A DNA stretch of 64,000 nucleotides from a candidate division WOR-3 bacterium (GTDB taxonomy: Bacteria; Hydrothermota; UBA3072). A model generated the notes under the pieces. The model had not been told where the DNA came from, searched no databases, and worked only from the letters and a program-made list of their open reading frames with translations. Shown here one piece after another: positions 46,624-56,884 of the stretch. The stretch lies in assembly GCA_039804165.1 (NCBI GenBank), contig JBDRZZ010000001.1, positions 92,962-156,961 of the forward strand. The letters are read 5' to 3'. Every line of letters starts with the position of its first letter. The first letter of the stretch is position 1. Position numbers and translations under genes: made by a program.

Positions 46624-46639
46624 TTTAATACAATATTAA
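46606..46639 (+). promoter_or_regulatory. Inverted-repeat operator at the ytrA promoter
   Basis: Perfect 14-bp inverted repeat (left arm TTAATATTGTATTA, right arm TAATACAATATTAA) with a 6-nt centre. It covers the -10 and the predicted transcription start and ends on the first base of the ATG. A GntR/YtrA-type dimer is the likely ligand. Confidence 0.8.
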
Positions 46640-46986
46640 TGGAGATAGAGAAAGATAAGCCAATTTGGAAGCAGATAGTTAAGGAAGTTAAAGGAAGGAT
46701 TGTGAGGAAGGAGATTATTCGAGAGCTTCCCGCGGTGAGGGCTTTTGCAGAGGAAATTAGAGTGAATCCGAACACGGTTGCGCGTGCGTATAGGGAATTG
46801 GAGAGAGAAGGAGTTGTTGAGAGTTGGGTTGGGAGGGGGACGTGGGTAAAAGAAGGGGTAACAGAGAAACTGAAAGAGAAAATGATTAAAGATGCTGTAG
46901 ATAAATTTTTAAGGGATCTTATTTCTATAGGGTTATCAAAAAGGGAAATAAAAAAAATAGTGAGGGATTTATATGATAGAGATTAA
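46639..46986 (+). CDS. GntR family transcriptional regulator (YtrA subfamily)
   Basis: 115 aa from ATG 46639. The GntR winged helix (PIWKQIVKEVKGRIVRKEI, then LPAVRAFAEEIRVNPNTVARAYRELEREGVVESWVGRGTWV) is followed by a very short C-terminal domain, as in YtrA. Such proteins repress their own ABC transporter operons. No Shine-Dalgarno precedes the ATG and transcription should start about 9 nt upstream, so the mRNA is probably leaderless. It overlaps the ATPase gene by 14 nt. Confidence 0.92.
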   Translation: MEIEKDKPIWKQIVKEVKGRIVRKEIIRELPAVRAFAEEIRVNPNTVARAYRELEREGVVESWVGRGTWVKEGVTEKLKEKMIKDAVDKFLRDLISIGLSKREIKKIVRDLYDRD

Positions 46987-47659
46987 AAATCTTGTGAAAA
47001 GATATGGTTCTATTTATGCAATAAATGGAATTAATCTTAGAGTGGAAGATAATTCTTTTGTTGGTTTGGTTGGCCCAAATGGTAGTGGCAAGACAACGCT
47101 TCTTAAACTTATTTTCGGTTTTTTGCGTCCAAGTTATGGAGAGATTAAGGTTGATGGAGAATTTCCTGGTGTAAGGTTGAGAATGAAAGCTGCTTTTTAT
47201 TCTGAGAACGATTCCGTTTATCAGTGGATGAGGGTGGGAAGTTTAATTAAATGGTATTCAAGTTTCTTTCTTGATTGGAATAGAGAAAAGGAGGAAGAAC
47301 TTCTTGATTTTTTTAAAATTCCTTCTCGTATGTATGTAGTTCATTTATCAAAAGGATTAAAGGCAAAACTGAGAATGCTCCTTATTCTTTCCAGAGATGC
47401 AAAACTCTTTCTTTTTGATGAACCTTTTTCAGGGGTAGATCCTGCTTCAAGAGAGGCAATTGCGGAAGGAATTTTAAAAGCTTATAAGGAGGGCAAGACG
47501 TTTATTTTATCTACTCATATAGTGAGGGATGTAGAGACGCTTTTTGAAAGAACCATATTTATGAAGGAAGGTAACATTTTAATTGATGATGAAACTGATA
47601 AACTAAGAGAAGAATATGGAAAATCAGTAGAGGAGATTTTTAGAGAGATTTTTAAATGA
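46973..47659 (+). CDS. ABC transporter ATPase of the YtrA operon
   Basis: 228 aa. Walker A GPNGSGKTT, signature region HLSKGLKAKLRMLL in place of LSGGQ (usual for YtrB-like ATPases), Walker B LFLFDEPFSGVD and the H-loop STHI are present. With the following permease it forms an ABC-2 type exporter. The substrate is unknown; related YtrBCDEF-type systems respond to cell wall antibiotics. Confidence 0.9.
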   Translation: MIEIKNLVKRYGSIYAINGINLRVEDNSFVGLVGPNGSGKTTLLKLIFGFLRPSYGEIKVDGEFPGVRLRMKAAFYSENDSVYQWMRVGSLIKWYSSFFLDWNREKEEELLDFFKIPSRMYVVHLSKGLKAKLRMLLILSRDAKLFLFDEPFSGVDPASREAIAEGILKAYKEGKTFILSTHIVRDVETLFERTIFMKEGNILIDDETDKLREEYGKSVEEIFREIFK

Positions 47660-48363
47660 AAAAATTATTTAAAAAAGAACTTTTGGGAGAAAAGAACTGG
47701 ATTATTGGTTTCTGTTGTTTTGTTTTTGGAGTTAATTTTCTTCTTTTCCCTTTAACAAGAATTACTGAAGGGTTTATGGCTATAATGGCAATCTTTTTAA
47801 CTTTACCTGGTTTCTTTCTTATGTCTCTGGTAAGAGCTTTTCTTATATGGAAGGACGAATGGGACTCAAATACAGGCTTTACTCTTTTCTCTTTACCTGT
47901 GAAAGGATATAATTTAGTTTTAAGTAAAATGGGAGTTCTTGGAATAGAAATATTCCTCTATATTCTTTTTGTTTTTTTGGTTCCTTATCTAATATTAAAA
48001 GGATATTCTTATAATTTAAAAGTGGATTCTTTGACTTTTTTTAAATTGTGGTTCTTAACTGGTTTTAGGATTTTTCTTTTTGTGCCTTTTGCTATGGTAT
48101 CATATCTTTTAGGTAGAGTTTTTTCTTTAGGAAGGGGATGGATTACCGCTGGGAGTTTTGTTGGGTTATTGATAATATATTCTCGTTATTTGTATTTTGG
48201 AAGAAAGATTTTTTCGAGCCTTCCAGAGGTTTTTATGAAAGTTACTATTATGGGAGATGTTGAAACTTTTAGTTTAAGTTTGGCAACCTTAATGGCTACA
48301 TTTATATTTAGCGTTTTTCTTACTTTTGCCTCTTGCTTTTTGGTGGAAAAAGTAGAAATTTAG
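47656..48363 (+). CDS. ABC-2 type permease of the YtrA operon
   Basis: 235 aa with six predicted membrane helices (about 17-37, 40-65, 92-115, 130-155, 160-180, 205-230). It overlaps the ATPase by ATGA. The layout regulator-ATPase-permease indicates a two-component exporter. I do not see a substrate-specific domain. Confidence 0.8.
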   Translation: MKKLFKKELLGEKNWIIGFCCFVFGVNFLLFPLTRITEGFMAIMAIFLTLPGFFLMSLVRAFLIWKDEWDSNTGFTLFSLPVKGYNLVLSKMGVLGIEIFLYILFVFLVPYLILKGYSYNLKVDSLTFFKLWFLTGFRIFLFVPFAMVSYLLGRVFSLGRGWITAGSFVGLLIIYSRYLYFGRKIFSSLPEVFMKVTIMGDVETFSLSLATLMATFIFSVFLTFASCFLVEKVEI

Positions 48364-48386
48364 TTTAAAATTAGAAAGGAGGAGAA

Positions 48387-48746
48387 ATGGAAAGTCATAT
48401 AAAAGCTGTTGGAATAATTCATATAGTTTTTAGCGCTTTATTAATATTACTTGCAATTCTTGTATTCGGAGTGCTCACTTTGGTGGCGAAGTTACCCACT
48501 ATAAATGAAGAAGCGGTTCGTATTCTTGAGATAATTGCATTGGCTATTTTATGGTTTTTTTTAATTCTTTCTTTACCGGGAATTATTGGAGGAGTGGGTC
48601 TTCTAAAATTTCAAGGATGGGCAAGGATTGTTGTTCTTATTTTATCATTTATTGAATTAGTGAAATTTCCTATTGGAACTGCAATTGGGATTTATTCAAT
48701 ATGGGTACTACTGGACAAAAAAACAGAGAAACTTTTTAAAAAGTAA
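48387..48746 (+). CDS. Small membrane protein of unknown function
   Basis: 119 aa with three or four hydrophobic helices (about 8-32, 45-70, 78-110) and a strong RBS (AAAGGAGGAGAA). It resembles small multi-helix membrane proteins often found near ABC exporters, but I recognise no named family. It lies 23 nt after the permease and may belong to the same operon. Confidence 0.6.
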   Translation: MESHIKAVGIIHIVFSALLILLAILVFGVLTLVAKLPTINEEAVRILEIIALAILWFFLILSLPGIIGGVGLLKFQGWARIVVLILSFIELVKFPIGTAIGIYSIWVLLDKKTEKLFKK

Positions 48747-48794
48747 AAAGATTTTAATTTAACTGGGTAAAAGTAGAAGAAAAGACTTTTAAAA

Positions 48795-49637
48795 ATGGAA
48801 TATAAGAATTTAACCCAAGAGGTAAAGATTCCTGTTCTTGGTCTTGGAACTTGGGAAATTGGAGGTAGGTTAAGTAGAGATACATCAAAGGATAAAGAGG
48901 AAATTGATGTTATAAAGAAAGCGATAGAACTTGGATATACTCATATAGATACAGCAGAAATGTATGGAGGAGGTCATTCAGAAGAACTAATTGGAATTGC
49001 GATTAAAGATTTTAAAAGAGAATCTCTTTTTATCACAACAAAAGTTTCTCCGGAAAATCTTCGTTACAATGATGTAATTAAATCCGCAGAAAAAAGTTTA
49101 AATAGGCTTAAAACTGATTATATAGACTTGTATTTAATCCATGTTCCAAATCCTAAGATTCCTATAAAAGAAACAATGAGAGCAATGAATTTCTTAGTTA
49201 AGCGGAAGATCATAAAATTTATCGGTGTGAGTAATTTTGGGGTAGAGCAATTGAAAGAAGCTCAAAGTTATTCTGAAAATAAAATTGTAAATAACCAGAT
49301 AGAGTATAATCTTCTTACTAGACTTAAAGGTATGTATAACGATAATATAGAGTCGGAAATAATCCCTTATTGTCAGGAAAATAATATCATTATAACAGCG
49401 TGGAGACCTTTAGCCAAAGGTAAATTAATAGAAGGAAGATTCCAATTGTTAGAAGAGTTGGAAAGAAAATATAATAAAACAAGGGCTCAAATAGCAATAA
49501 ATTGGTTAATTGGGAAAAAGAATATAATCACAATTCCAAAATCTACAAACATAGAGCATCTAAAGGAAAATTTAGGATCTCTTGGTTGGAGACTTAGTGA
49601 AGAAGACAATAAACGGTTGGATGAAGAGTTTTTATGA
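48795..49637 (+). CDS. Aldo/keto reductase
   Basis: 280 aa. The TIM-barrel AKR signature GYTHIDTAEMYGGGHSEELIG holds the catalytic Asp and Tyr (about 52 and 57), with Lys in ITTKVSP and His in YLIHVPNP. It also has GVSNFGVEQL and the C-terminal NADPH-binding IPKSTNIEHLKENL. The substrate is not predictable. It is a lone gene before the tRNA pair. Confidence 0.9.
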   Translation: MEYKNLTQEVKIPVLGLGTWEIGGRLSRDTSKDKEEIDVIKKAIELGYTHIDTAEMYGGGHSEELIGIAIKDFKRESLFITTKVSPENLRYNDVIKSAEKSLNRLKTDYIDLYLIHVPNPKIPIKETMRAMNFLVKRKIIKFIGVSNFGVEQLKEAQSYSENKIVNNQIEYNLLTRLKGMYNDNIESEIIPYCQENNIIITAWRPLAKGKLIEGRFQLLEELERKYNKTRAQIAINWLIGKKNIITIPKSTNIEHLKENLGSLGWRLSEEDNKRLDEEFL

Positions 49638-49666
49638 AAATTGGTTGCTTAGTAGGAAGGAAACGC

Positions 49667-49694
49667 TTGACAAAATCTCAATATTTTATATTTT
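49667..49694 (+). promoter_or_regulatory. Predicted tRNA promoter
   Basis: TTGACA (49667-49672) and a TATATTTTTT tract whose best spaced hexamer is TATTTT (49689-49694, 16-nt spacer). It ends about 10 nt before tRNA-Glu. Confidence 0.6.
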
Positions 49695-49704
49695 TTGTAT
49701 AGAT

Positions 49705-49779
49705 GGCCCCATCGTCTAGTCTGGTCTAGGATATATGGTTCTCAGCCATAAGACAGGGGTTCAAATCCCCTTGGGGCTA
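49705..49779 (+). tRNA. tRNA-Glu (CTC)
   Basis: Cloverleaf: acceptor GGCCCCA/TGGGGCT (one G-T pair), D-arm GTCTAGTCTGGTCTAGGAT, anticodon arm TATGG-TTCTCAG-CCATA with anticodon CTC, and T-arm AGGGG-TTCAAAT-CCCCT. Discriminator A. CCA is not encoded and must be added. Confidence 0.9.
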
Positions 49780-49786
49780 TTTATCT

Positions 49787-49860
49787 TGGGGAGTCGTCTA
49801 ATGGCAAGACCCAGGACTCTGGATCCTGTTATCGGGGTTCGAATCCCTGCTCCCCAGCCA
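49787..49860 (+). tRNA. tRNA-Gln (CTG)
   Basis: Acceptor TGGGGAG/CTCCCCA, D-arm GTCTAATGGCAAGAC, anticodon arm CAGGA-CTCTGGA-TCCTG with anticodon CTG, and T-arm CGGGG-TTCGAAT-CCCTG. Discriminator G followed by an encoded CCA. It lies 7 nt after tRNA-Glu and is probably processed from the same transcript. Confidence 0.93.
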
Positions 49861-49891
49861 ATTGAAAAATTCATATCTTAGATTGAAAGTA

Positions 49892-49919
49892 TTGACTTTT
49901 ATTTTTTAAATATTATTTT
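49892..49919 (+). promoter_or_regulatory. Possible promoter of the GH130 gene
   Basis: TTGACT (49892-49897) and TATTTT (49914-49919) with a 16-nt spacer, 37 nt before the TTG start, which has a good RBS. Confidence 0.4.
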
Positions 49920-49956
49920 GTTTCAATCAAAGGGAGTTTTTAAAAGGAGGTATAAT

Positions 49957-50904
49957 TTGGCAATTTCAGAAATTAAGCCATCAGATTTGTTTAAAAGATA
50001 TGCAGGTAACCCAATATTGACTGCGAACGAATGGCCTTATTCTGTTAATTCCGTTTTTAACCCTGGAGCTACAATTTTTAATGGAGAGACGTATCTTTTG
50101 GTAAGGGCGGAAGATCATAGAGGTTTTTCCCATCTTACACTTGCAAAAAGTAAAGATGGGGTAACAAACTGGCATATCGATAATGAACCAACGCTGGATT
50201 ATTATAAAGGTCATCCTGAAGAAAAATGGGGCCTTGAGGATCCAAGAATTGTTTGGCTTGAAGATTTGGAAAAGTATGCAATAGTTTATGTTTCTTTTTC
50301 TTCTGTGGGACCAAAGGTTTCTTTAGCATTAACAAAAGATTTTCAGGTTTTTGAGAAATTTGGAGCACTTCTTCCGCCTGAGGATAAGGATGCTTCTCTC
50401 TTCCCAAGGAAGTTTGATAATAGATTTGTTTTGATTCACCGGCCAATAGTGAGGGGAGAAGCCCACATTTGGATGTCTTTCTCTCCTGATCTCATTCATT
50501 GGGGAGATCATAGAGTCCTTTTAGAAAGAAGAGGAGGGTTATGGGATAGTGTGAGAGTTGGATTGGGTCCTCAGCCAATAGAGACTCCTGATGGTTGGCT
50601 TATAATATACCATGGGGTTCGTACTACTGCTGCTGGGGCTATTTACAGGGTTGGTCTTGCTTTACTTGATCTTGATGAACCTTGGAAAGTTTTAAGGAGA
50701 AGCGAAGAATGGGTTTTTGGACCAAAAGAATCTTATGAGTTTATTGGAGATGTTCCTGGGGTTGTTTTTCCTACAGGGGCTGTGATTAATGGAGATAAAG
50801 ACGAATTGAGGTTGTATTATGGAGCCGCAGATTCAAGTGTTTGTGTGGCTTTCGCAAGTTTAAAAGAGATTCTTCGTTATTTAAAAAAATGTCCAAGGGA
50901 GTAG
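49957..50904 (+). CDS. GH130 family beta-mannoside phosphorylase-like enzyme
   Basis: 315 aa from TTG 49957, placed by AAAAGGAGGT. Five-bladed propeller motifs are present: NPILTANEWPY, FNPGATIFNGETYLLVRAEDHRGFSHL, GLEDPRIV, DKDASLFPRKF, GQP-type LGPQPIETPDGWLIIYHGV. The catalytic Asp lies in the AED segment near residue 50. Family members phosphorolyse beta-1,2- or beta-1,4-linked mannosides. The exact linkage is unknown. Confidence 0.9.
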   Translation: MAISEIKPSDLFKRYAGNPILTANEWPYSVNSVFNPGATIFNGETYLLVRAEDHRGFSHLTLAKSKDGVTNWHIDNEPTLDYYKGHPEEKWGLEDPRIVWLEDLEKYAIVYVSFSSVGPKVSLALTKDFQVFEKFGALLPPEDKDASLFPRKFDNRFVLIHRPIVRGEAHIWMSFSPDLIHWGDHRVLLERRGGLWDSVRVGLGPQPIETPDGWLIIYHGVRTTAAGAIYRVGLALLDLDEPWKVLRRSEEWVFGPKESYEFIGDVPGVVFPTGAVINGDKDELRLYYGAADSSVCVAFASLKEILRYLKKCPRE

Positions 50905-50918
50905 GGCTTAAACTACCT

Positions 50919-51518
50919 TTAATCTTTTGAAATCATAAAGATGCCAACAAGGGCAAAGAAATTTGGAAATAAATAGACTCTTTTTTTGAAACCCAAGAAA
51001 TTTGCTTTTTCTATTTTGATTTTTCTTTCTTTACAGTAATCTATAAAGTCCGAAATACTTAGAAAATGAAGATTAGGAGTATCGTACCAGGAATAAGGAA
51101 GAGAAGGAGTAACTGGAGTTTTCCCTTTGAAGAAAATTTGGAATCTCGCTTTATAATGAGCAAAATTTGAAAAACTAATTATTACTTTTTTTCCAACCCT
51201 AAGAGCTTCTTCTATTACTTTCTCAGGCTGTTTAACAACTTCTGATAAGCTCTGTTGAAGCACAATATAATCAAAAGATTTGTTTTTGTAATCTGGTAAA
51301 CCATATTCAATATCTTCATGGAGAACAGGAACTCCTCTTTCTACACATTTGTATATTTTCTTCTCATCTATTTCTATTCCTTGCCCTTTTACATTTTTAT
51401 TCTTTATTAAGCGTTCAAGGAGTTCACACTCTCCACAACCTAAATCAAGAACAGAGGAACCTTCTTTTATGTAACTACATATTGTTTGAAATTCAAGTTC
51501 TCTAATATACCTTAACAT
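50919..51518 (-). CDS. metW: MetW-like methyltransferase-fold protein
   Basis: 199 aa. The SAM-binding loop VLDLGCGECELLERL, DIEYGLPDYKNKSFDYIVLQQSLSEV and SFSNFAHYKARFQIFFKGKTPVTPSLPYSWYDTPNLHFLSI are characteristic of MetW. It is known to act with MetX in homoserine acylation. It follows metX by one base and ends convergent with the GH130 gene. Confidence 0.92.
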   Translation of the reverse strand: MLRYIRELEFQTICSYIKEGSSVLDLGCGECELLERLIKNKNVKGQGIEIDEKKIYKCVERGVPVLHEDIEYGLPDYKNKSFDYIVLQQSLSEVVKQPEKVIEEALRVGKKVIISFSNFAHYKARFQIFFKGKTPVTPSLPYSWYDTPNLHFLSISDFIDYCKERKIKIEKANFLGFKKRVYLFPNFFALVGIFMISKD

Positions 51519-51519
51519 A

Positions 51520-53936
<2,417 letters not shown>

Positions 53937-53942
53937 TTAGAT

Positions 53943-53970
53943 ATATTAGTTTTTATTGATTAATTAGCAA
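53943..53970 (-). promoter_or_regulatory. Possible internal promoter of metYXW
   Basis: Minus strand TTGCTA (53970-53965), 16-nt spacer, TAATAT (53948-53943). It fills the only sizeable gap (53 nt) of the operon. There is no room for a SAM riboswitch. Confidence 0.35.
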
Positions 53971-53980
53971 GTCCTAAAAA

Positions 53981-54673
53981 TTATCTTGAATTATTTTGCC
54001 TTTCTCCAAATATTAGAGTTCCTATTCTTATCATATTTGCACCTTCTTCAATTGCAATTTTATAGGAGTTACTCATTCCCATTGATAGGATTTCCATTTT
54101 AGAATTTATCGTTTGGACATCTTTTAGTTTTTCGAAAATTTTTCTTGTTGAGACAAAATAAGGTCTTATTTTTGAAGGCTCTTTTTCAAGAGGACCCATT
54201 GTCATAAGACCTCTAATTTCTATATATCTTAAATTTTCCATTTGAAGTAATGCTTCTTTTATGACTTCGAATTCAGGCATAAAGCCTGTTTTTGTTTTTT
54301 CTTTTGCGCTATTTATCTCTAAAAGGATTGGAACCATCACTCTTCCTGTTTCTTCAACTCTTTTATCAATTTGAATTGCTTTTTCCACAGAGTCTACTGT
54401 CTGAATTAGGTCGAAAATAGATAGAGCTTTATTTATTTTGTTTGTCTGAAGATGGCCAATTAGGTGCCATTTTACTTTAAGGGCAAGATCCCCTAATTCT
54501 TCATATTTTTTTAGAGCCTCTGGATAAACGTAATTTTCTCCTATATGTTCTGCCCCTGCTTCAATAACTTCTGAGATCTCTTTCACACTCCTTGCTTTTG
54601 TAGCCACAACTATTTTTATATCTTCTTTAATAGAATCGCGGAGTTTTTTGTAGTTATCTCCAATCCTACCCAT
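53981..54673 (-). CDS. yggS: YggS/PROSC-type PLP-binding protein
   Basis: 230 aa. Alanine-racemase-like barrel: VATKARSVKEI (PLP Lys near 26), AGAEHIGENYVYPEALKKYEEL, WHLIGHLQTNKINKAL, RGLMTMGP and LSMGMSNSYKIAIEEGANMIRIGTLIFG. It keeps cellular PLP in balance. It overlaps the radical SAM gene by 8 nt. Placement near two PLP enzymes (metY) may be incidental. Confidence 0.94.
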   Translation of the reverse strand: MGRIGDNYKKLRDSIKEDIKIVVATKARSVKEISEVIEAGAEHIGENYVYPEALKKYEELGDLALKVKWHLIGHLQTNKINKALSIFDLIQTVDSVEKAIQIDKRVEETGRVMVPILLEINSAKEKTKTGFMPEFEVIKEALLQMENLRYIEIRGLMTMGPLEKEPSKIRPYFVSTRKIFEKLKDVQTINSKMEILSMGMSNSYKIAIEEGANMIRIGTLIFGERQNNSR

Positions 54674-55628
54674 TTTTAATCTCCTTTTTTAAATTTCGCA
54701 AGAAAAATTTATTTTTTCTAAATTTCACCATCCTTATTTCTCCCTCTTTAATTAAATTTTCTACAAGACTCCAATCCTTATTTGCTTTTTTGAGGATTTT
54801 TTGGACGTCTTCTTCTTTTAGAGGATGAACTGATGTAATATTAAGAATTTCTTCTTGAACATTGCTTATCTTTGGAAATCCATGTTCTGAAAAACCTGTT
54901 AGGAGTTCAGGATTAAGATTTTTCTTTAGGAAAATATCATAGGCAGTTTTAATTATCTCTTTTTTTGGTATTTTTATCGTTTTAACAGCAGGGGGTCTTG
55001 TGGGAACCGAAATATAAACCTTCTCTCTCTTTATCTTAGAAATGAAATCAGCAGTCTCTTCTATTTGTTCTTTATTAGTATTTATTCCTTCAACTAACAT
55101 GGTTTCGGTGTTAAGACTTCCTTTATATTTATCGCTAAACTCTAAAATTCCCTCAAGGATTTCTTTAAGATTTAAATCTGGATGTGGGCGATTTATCTTT
55201 TTCCATATTTTCTCGTCCACTGTGTCAATTTTAATGGAAATCCAATTTGCTTTTAGCAAGTCTTCTTGCACATCTTTTAAATTTATAAGAGAGGAGTTGG
55301 TAAATACTGCAATTGGTATTTTTATTTCTTTGAGAAGCTCTATTTCTTTCCCTAAGTTTATGTCCAAAGTAGGTTCTCCATCTGAGACGAAACTTAAGAA
55401 ATTAATTTCTTCTTTTCTTTTTCTTAATTCTGAAATTTTCTTAAGAACTTGAGTTTGAATTTCTTCTATTTTATAAAATTCTTTTCTTTCTTTAGAGAGA
55501 AGATAAGTTTCTCCTATTTGGCAATAAATGCAAGAATAAGAGCATATTTTAGGAGGAATATTATTTATTCCTAAACTCTTTCCCACTCTTCTTGAAGGGA
55601 TAGGTCCAAATACTATTCTATTCTTCAT
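54666..55628 (-). CDS. Radical SAM protein (COG0731-like)
   Basis: 320 aa. The N-terminus FGPIPSRRVGKSLGINNIPPKICSYSCIYCQIG holds the CxxxCxxC cluster motif (residues about 28-35). SDGEPTLD is the second typical motif. The group is distantly related to wybutosine enzyme TYW1, but its reaction is unknown. A C-terminal helical part (about 225-310) may be a helix-turn-helix. It overlaps hprK by 11 nt. Confidence 0.85.
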   Translation of the reverse strand: MKNRIVFGPIPSRRVGKSLGINNIPPKICSYSCIYCQIGETYLLSKERKEFYKIEEIQTQVLKKISELRKRKEEINFLSFVSDGEPTLDINLGKEIELLKEIKIPIAVFTNSSLINLKDVQEDLLKANWISIKIDTVDEKIWKKINRPHPDLNLKEILEGILEFSDKYKGSLNTETMLVEGINTNKEQIEETADFISKIKREKVYISVPTRPPAVKTIKIPKKEIIKTAYDIFLKKNLNPELLTGFSEHGFPKISNVQEEILNITSVHPLKEEDVQKILKKANKDWSLVENLIKEGEIRMVKFRKNKFFLRNLKKEIKNG

Positions 55629-56598
55629 CTTCTTCTAATCGCATATACTTTTTCTGTCTTTTCTGGAGTTTTTTTATTAACTCATGTTCAAATATTTCTC
55701 CAGAATAAAATCCAACACCTTTTCCCAAGTAATCTATTGCGATTACTTCTGCAATGGTTGCGATATTTTTTCCAGGAATTAGAGGAATTGTTATTTTTGG
55801 AATAGGCACACCTAATATTTCTGTTTCTTCCATTTCAAGACCTGTTCTTGTATAATCTTTACTTTTTTCCCACCTTACTAAGTCTAATTGCATTTCTACT
55901 CTTTTTTTCATTCTTATTGCTTTTACTCCAAAAAGTGCTGCCACATTTAGGATTCCTACTCCTCGTATTTCAATATTATGTCGTAGGATATTTTCTTTTT
56001 CTTTCTCTTCGCCAAAAAGAACGTCTCTTTTTCTTTTTATACAGACGATATCATCAGCAACGAGACGATGGCCTCTGTTTACTAAATCTAAAGCCAACTC
56101 GCTTTTTCCCATTCCGCTTTCTCCGGTAATAAGAAGCCCTATCCCAAATACATCAACTAGATCTCCGTGAATATAAACAACGTCTGCTAACCTTTCTTCC
56201 AAACAGTATTGAATTATCTCAGAGACTTTGGCAGAAGGAGCATCGGTTCTCATAAGAGGGATTTTTAGTTCTGAACACCCTTTTATTAAAGGAGAAGGGG
56301 CCTCATGACCCCATGCTATTACAATTCCTGGGGGATTAAAAGAAAGAAATCTTTCGATTTTCTTTTGGAGTTCTTCTTTATTGAGAGTAGAAAGATAGCC
56401 GATATCTCTATTTCCAAGAATTTGGATTGAATCAGCCGGGAAATGTTCTTCATAACCTGCTAAGAGGTATCCCGGTCTACTAATGTATTTTTCTGAGACT
56501 TTTCTATTTAACCCTTTTTCTCCAGCAATTATTTCTATATTAATATAACTCTTTACATCCTCGATTAACTCTTTAATTGTTATTTCATTTTTTCCCAT
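55618..56598 (-). CDS. hprK: HPr kinase/phosphorylase
   Basis: 326 aa. The N-terminal HprK domain (1-130) is followed by the kinase with Walker A TGESGMGKSELALDL (about 157-171), LVADDIVCIKR, and the family signature EIRGVGILNVAALFGVKAIR. It phosphorylates and dephosphorylates Ser-46 of HPr. In Gram-negative lineages it often has a regulatory role with PtsN-type IIA proteins; such a gene occurs at 16172. No HPr gene is in the window. Confidence 0.95.
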   Translation of the reverse strand: MGKNEITIKELIEDVKSYINIEIIAGEKGLNRKVSEKYISRPGYLLAGYEEHFPADSIQILGNRDIGYLSTLNKEELQKKIERFLSFNPPGIVIAWGHEAPSPLIKGCSELKIPLMRTDAPSAKVSEIIQYCLEERLADVVYIHGDLVDVFGIGLLITGESGMGKSELALDLVNRGHRLVADDIVCIKRKRDVLFGEEKEKENILRHNIEIRGVGILNVAALFGVKAIRMKKRVEMQLDLVRWEKSKDYTRTGLEMEETEILGVPIPKITIPLIPGKNIATIAEVIAIDYLGKGVGFYSGEIFEHELIKKLQKRQKKYMRLEEDEE

Positions 56599-56884
56599 GA
56601 TGGTTAATTATTTTCTCCTCCACTTTTTTGAATTGTCTTATGATTTTATCAAAAGCTTCTGTAACAGTCTTAAAATCGTCTTCTCCTTCGGCTTTTGCAT
56701 TTATTTTTTTGTGGTTCATTGATAGATTTATTTCTGTTTTCTTTCTACTTCCCTCGCTATCTATTATTATTTCAAGATGATTTATCCACTTTGAAAATCT
56801 TGCGAGTTTTTTAAGTTTTTTTGCTATGTGTTCTTCCAATTCCTTGGTTGGTTCAAAATGTCGGGTTATTAATTTGTAGTCCAT
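56585..56884 (-). CDS. hpf: Short ribosome hibernation promoting factor
   Basis: 99 aa, the short HPF/YfiA form. FEPTKELEEHIAKKLKKLARF, EVNLS-like ETINLSMNHKKINAKAEGEDDF and AFDKIIRQFKKVEEKI match the S30AE domain. It binds the 30S subunit and stabilises inactive ribosomes. It overlaps hprK and nadB by about 15 nt each. Confidence 0.9.
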   Translation of the reverse strand: MDYKLITRHFEPTKELEEHIAKKLKKLARFSKWINHLEIIIDSEGSRKKTEINLSMNHKKINAKAEGEDDFKTVTEAFDKIIRQFKKVEEKIINHHGKK

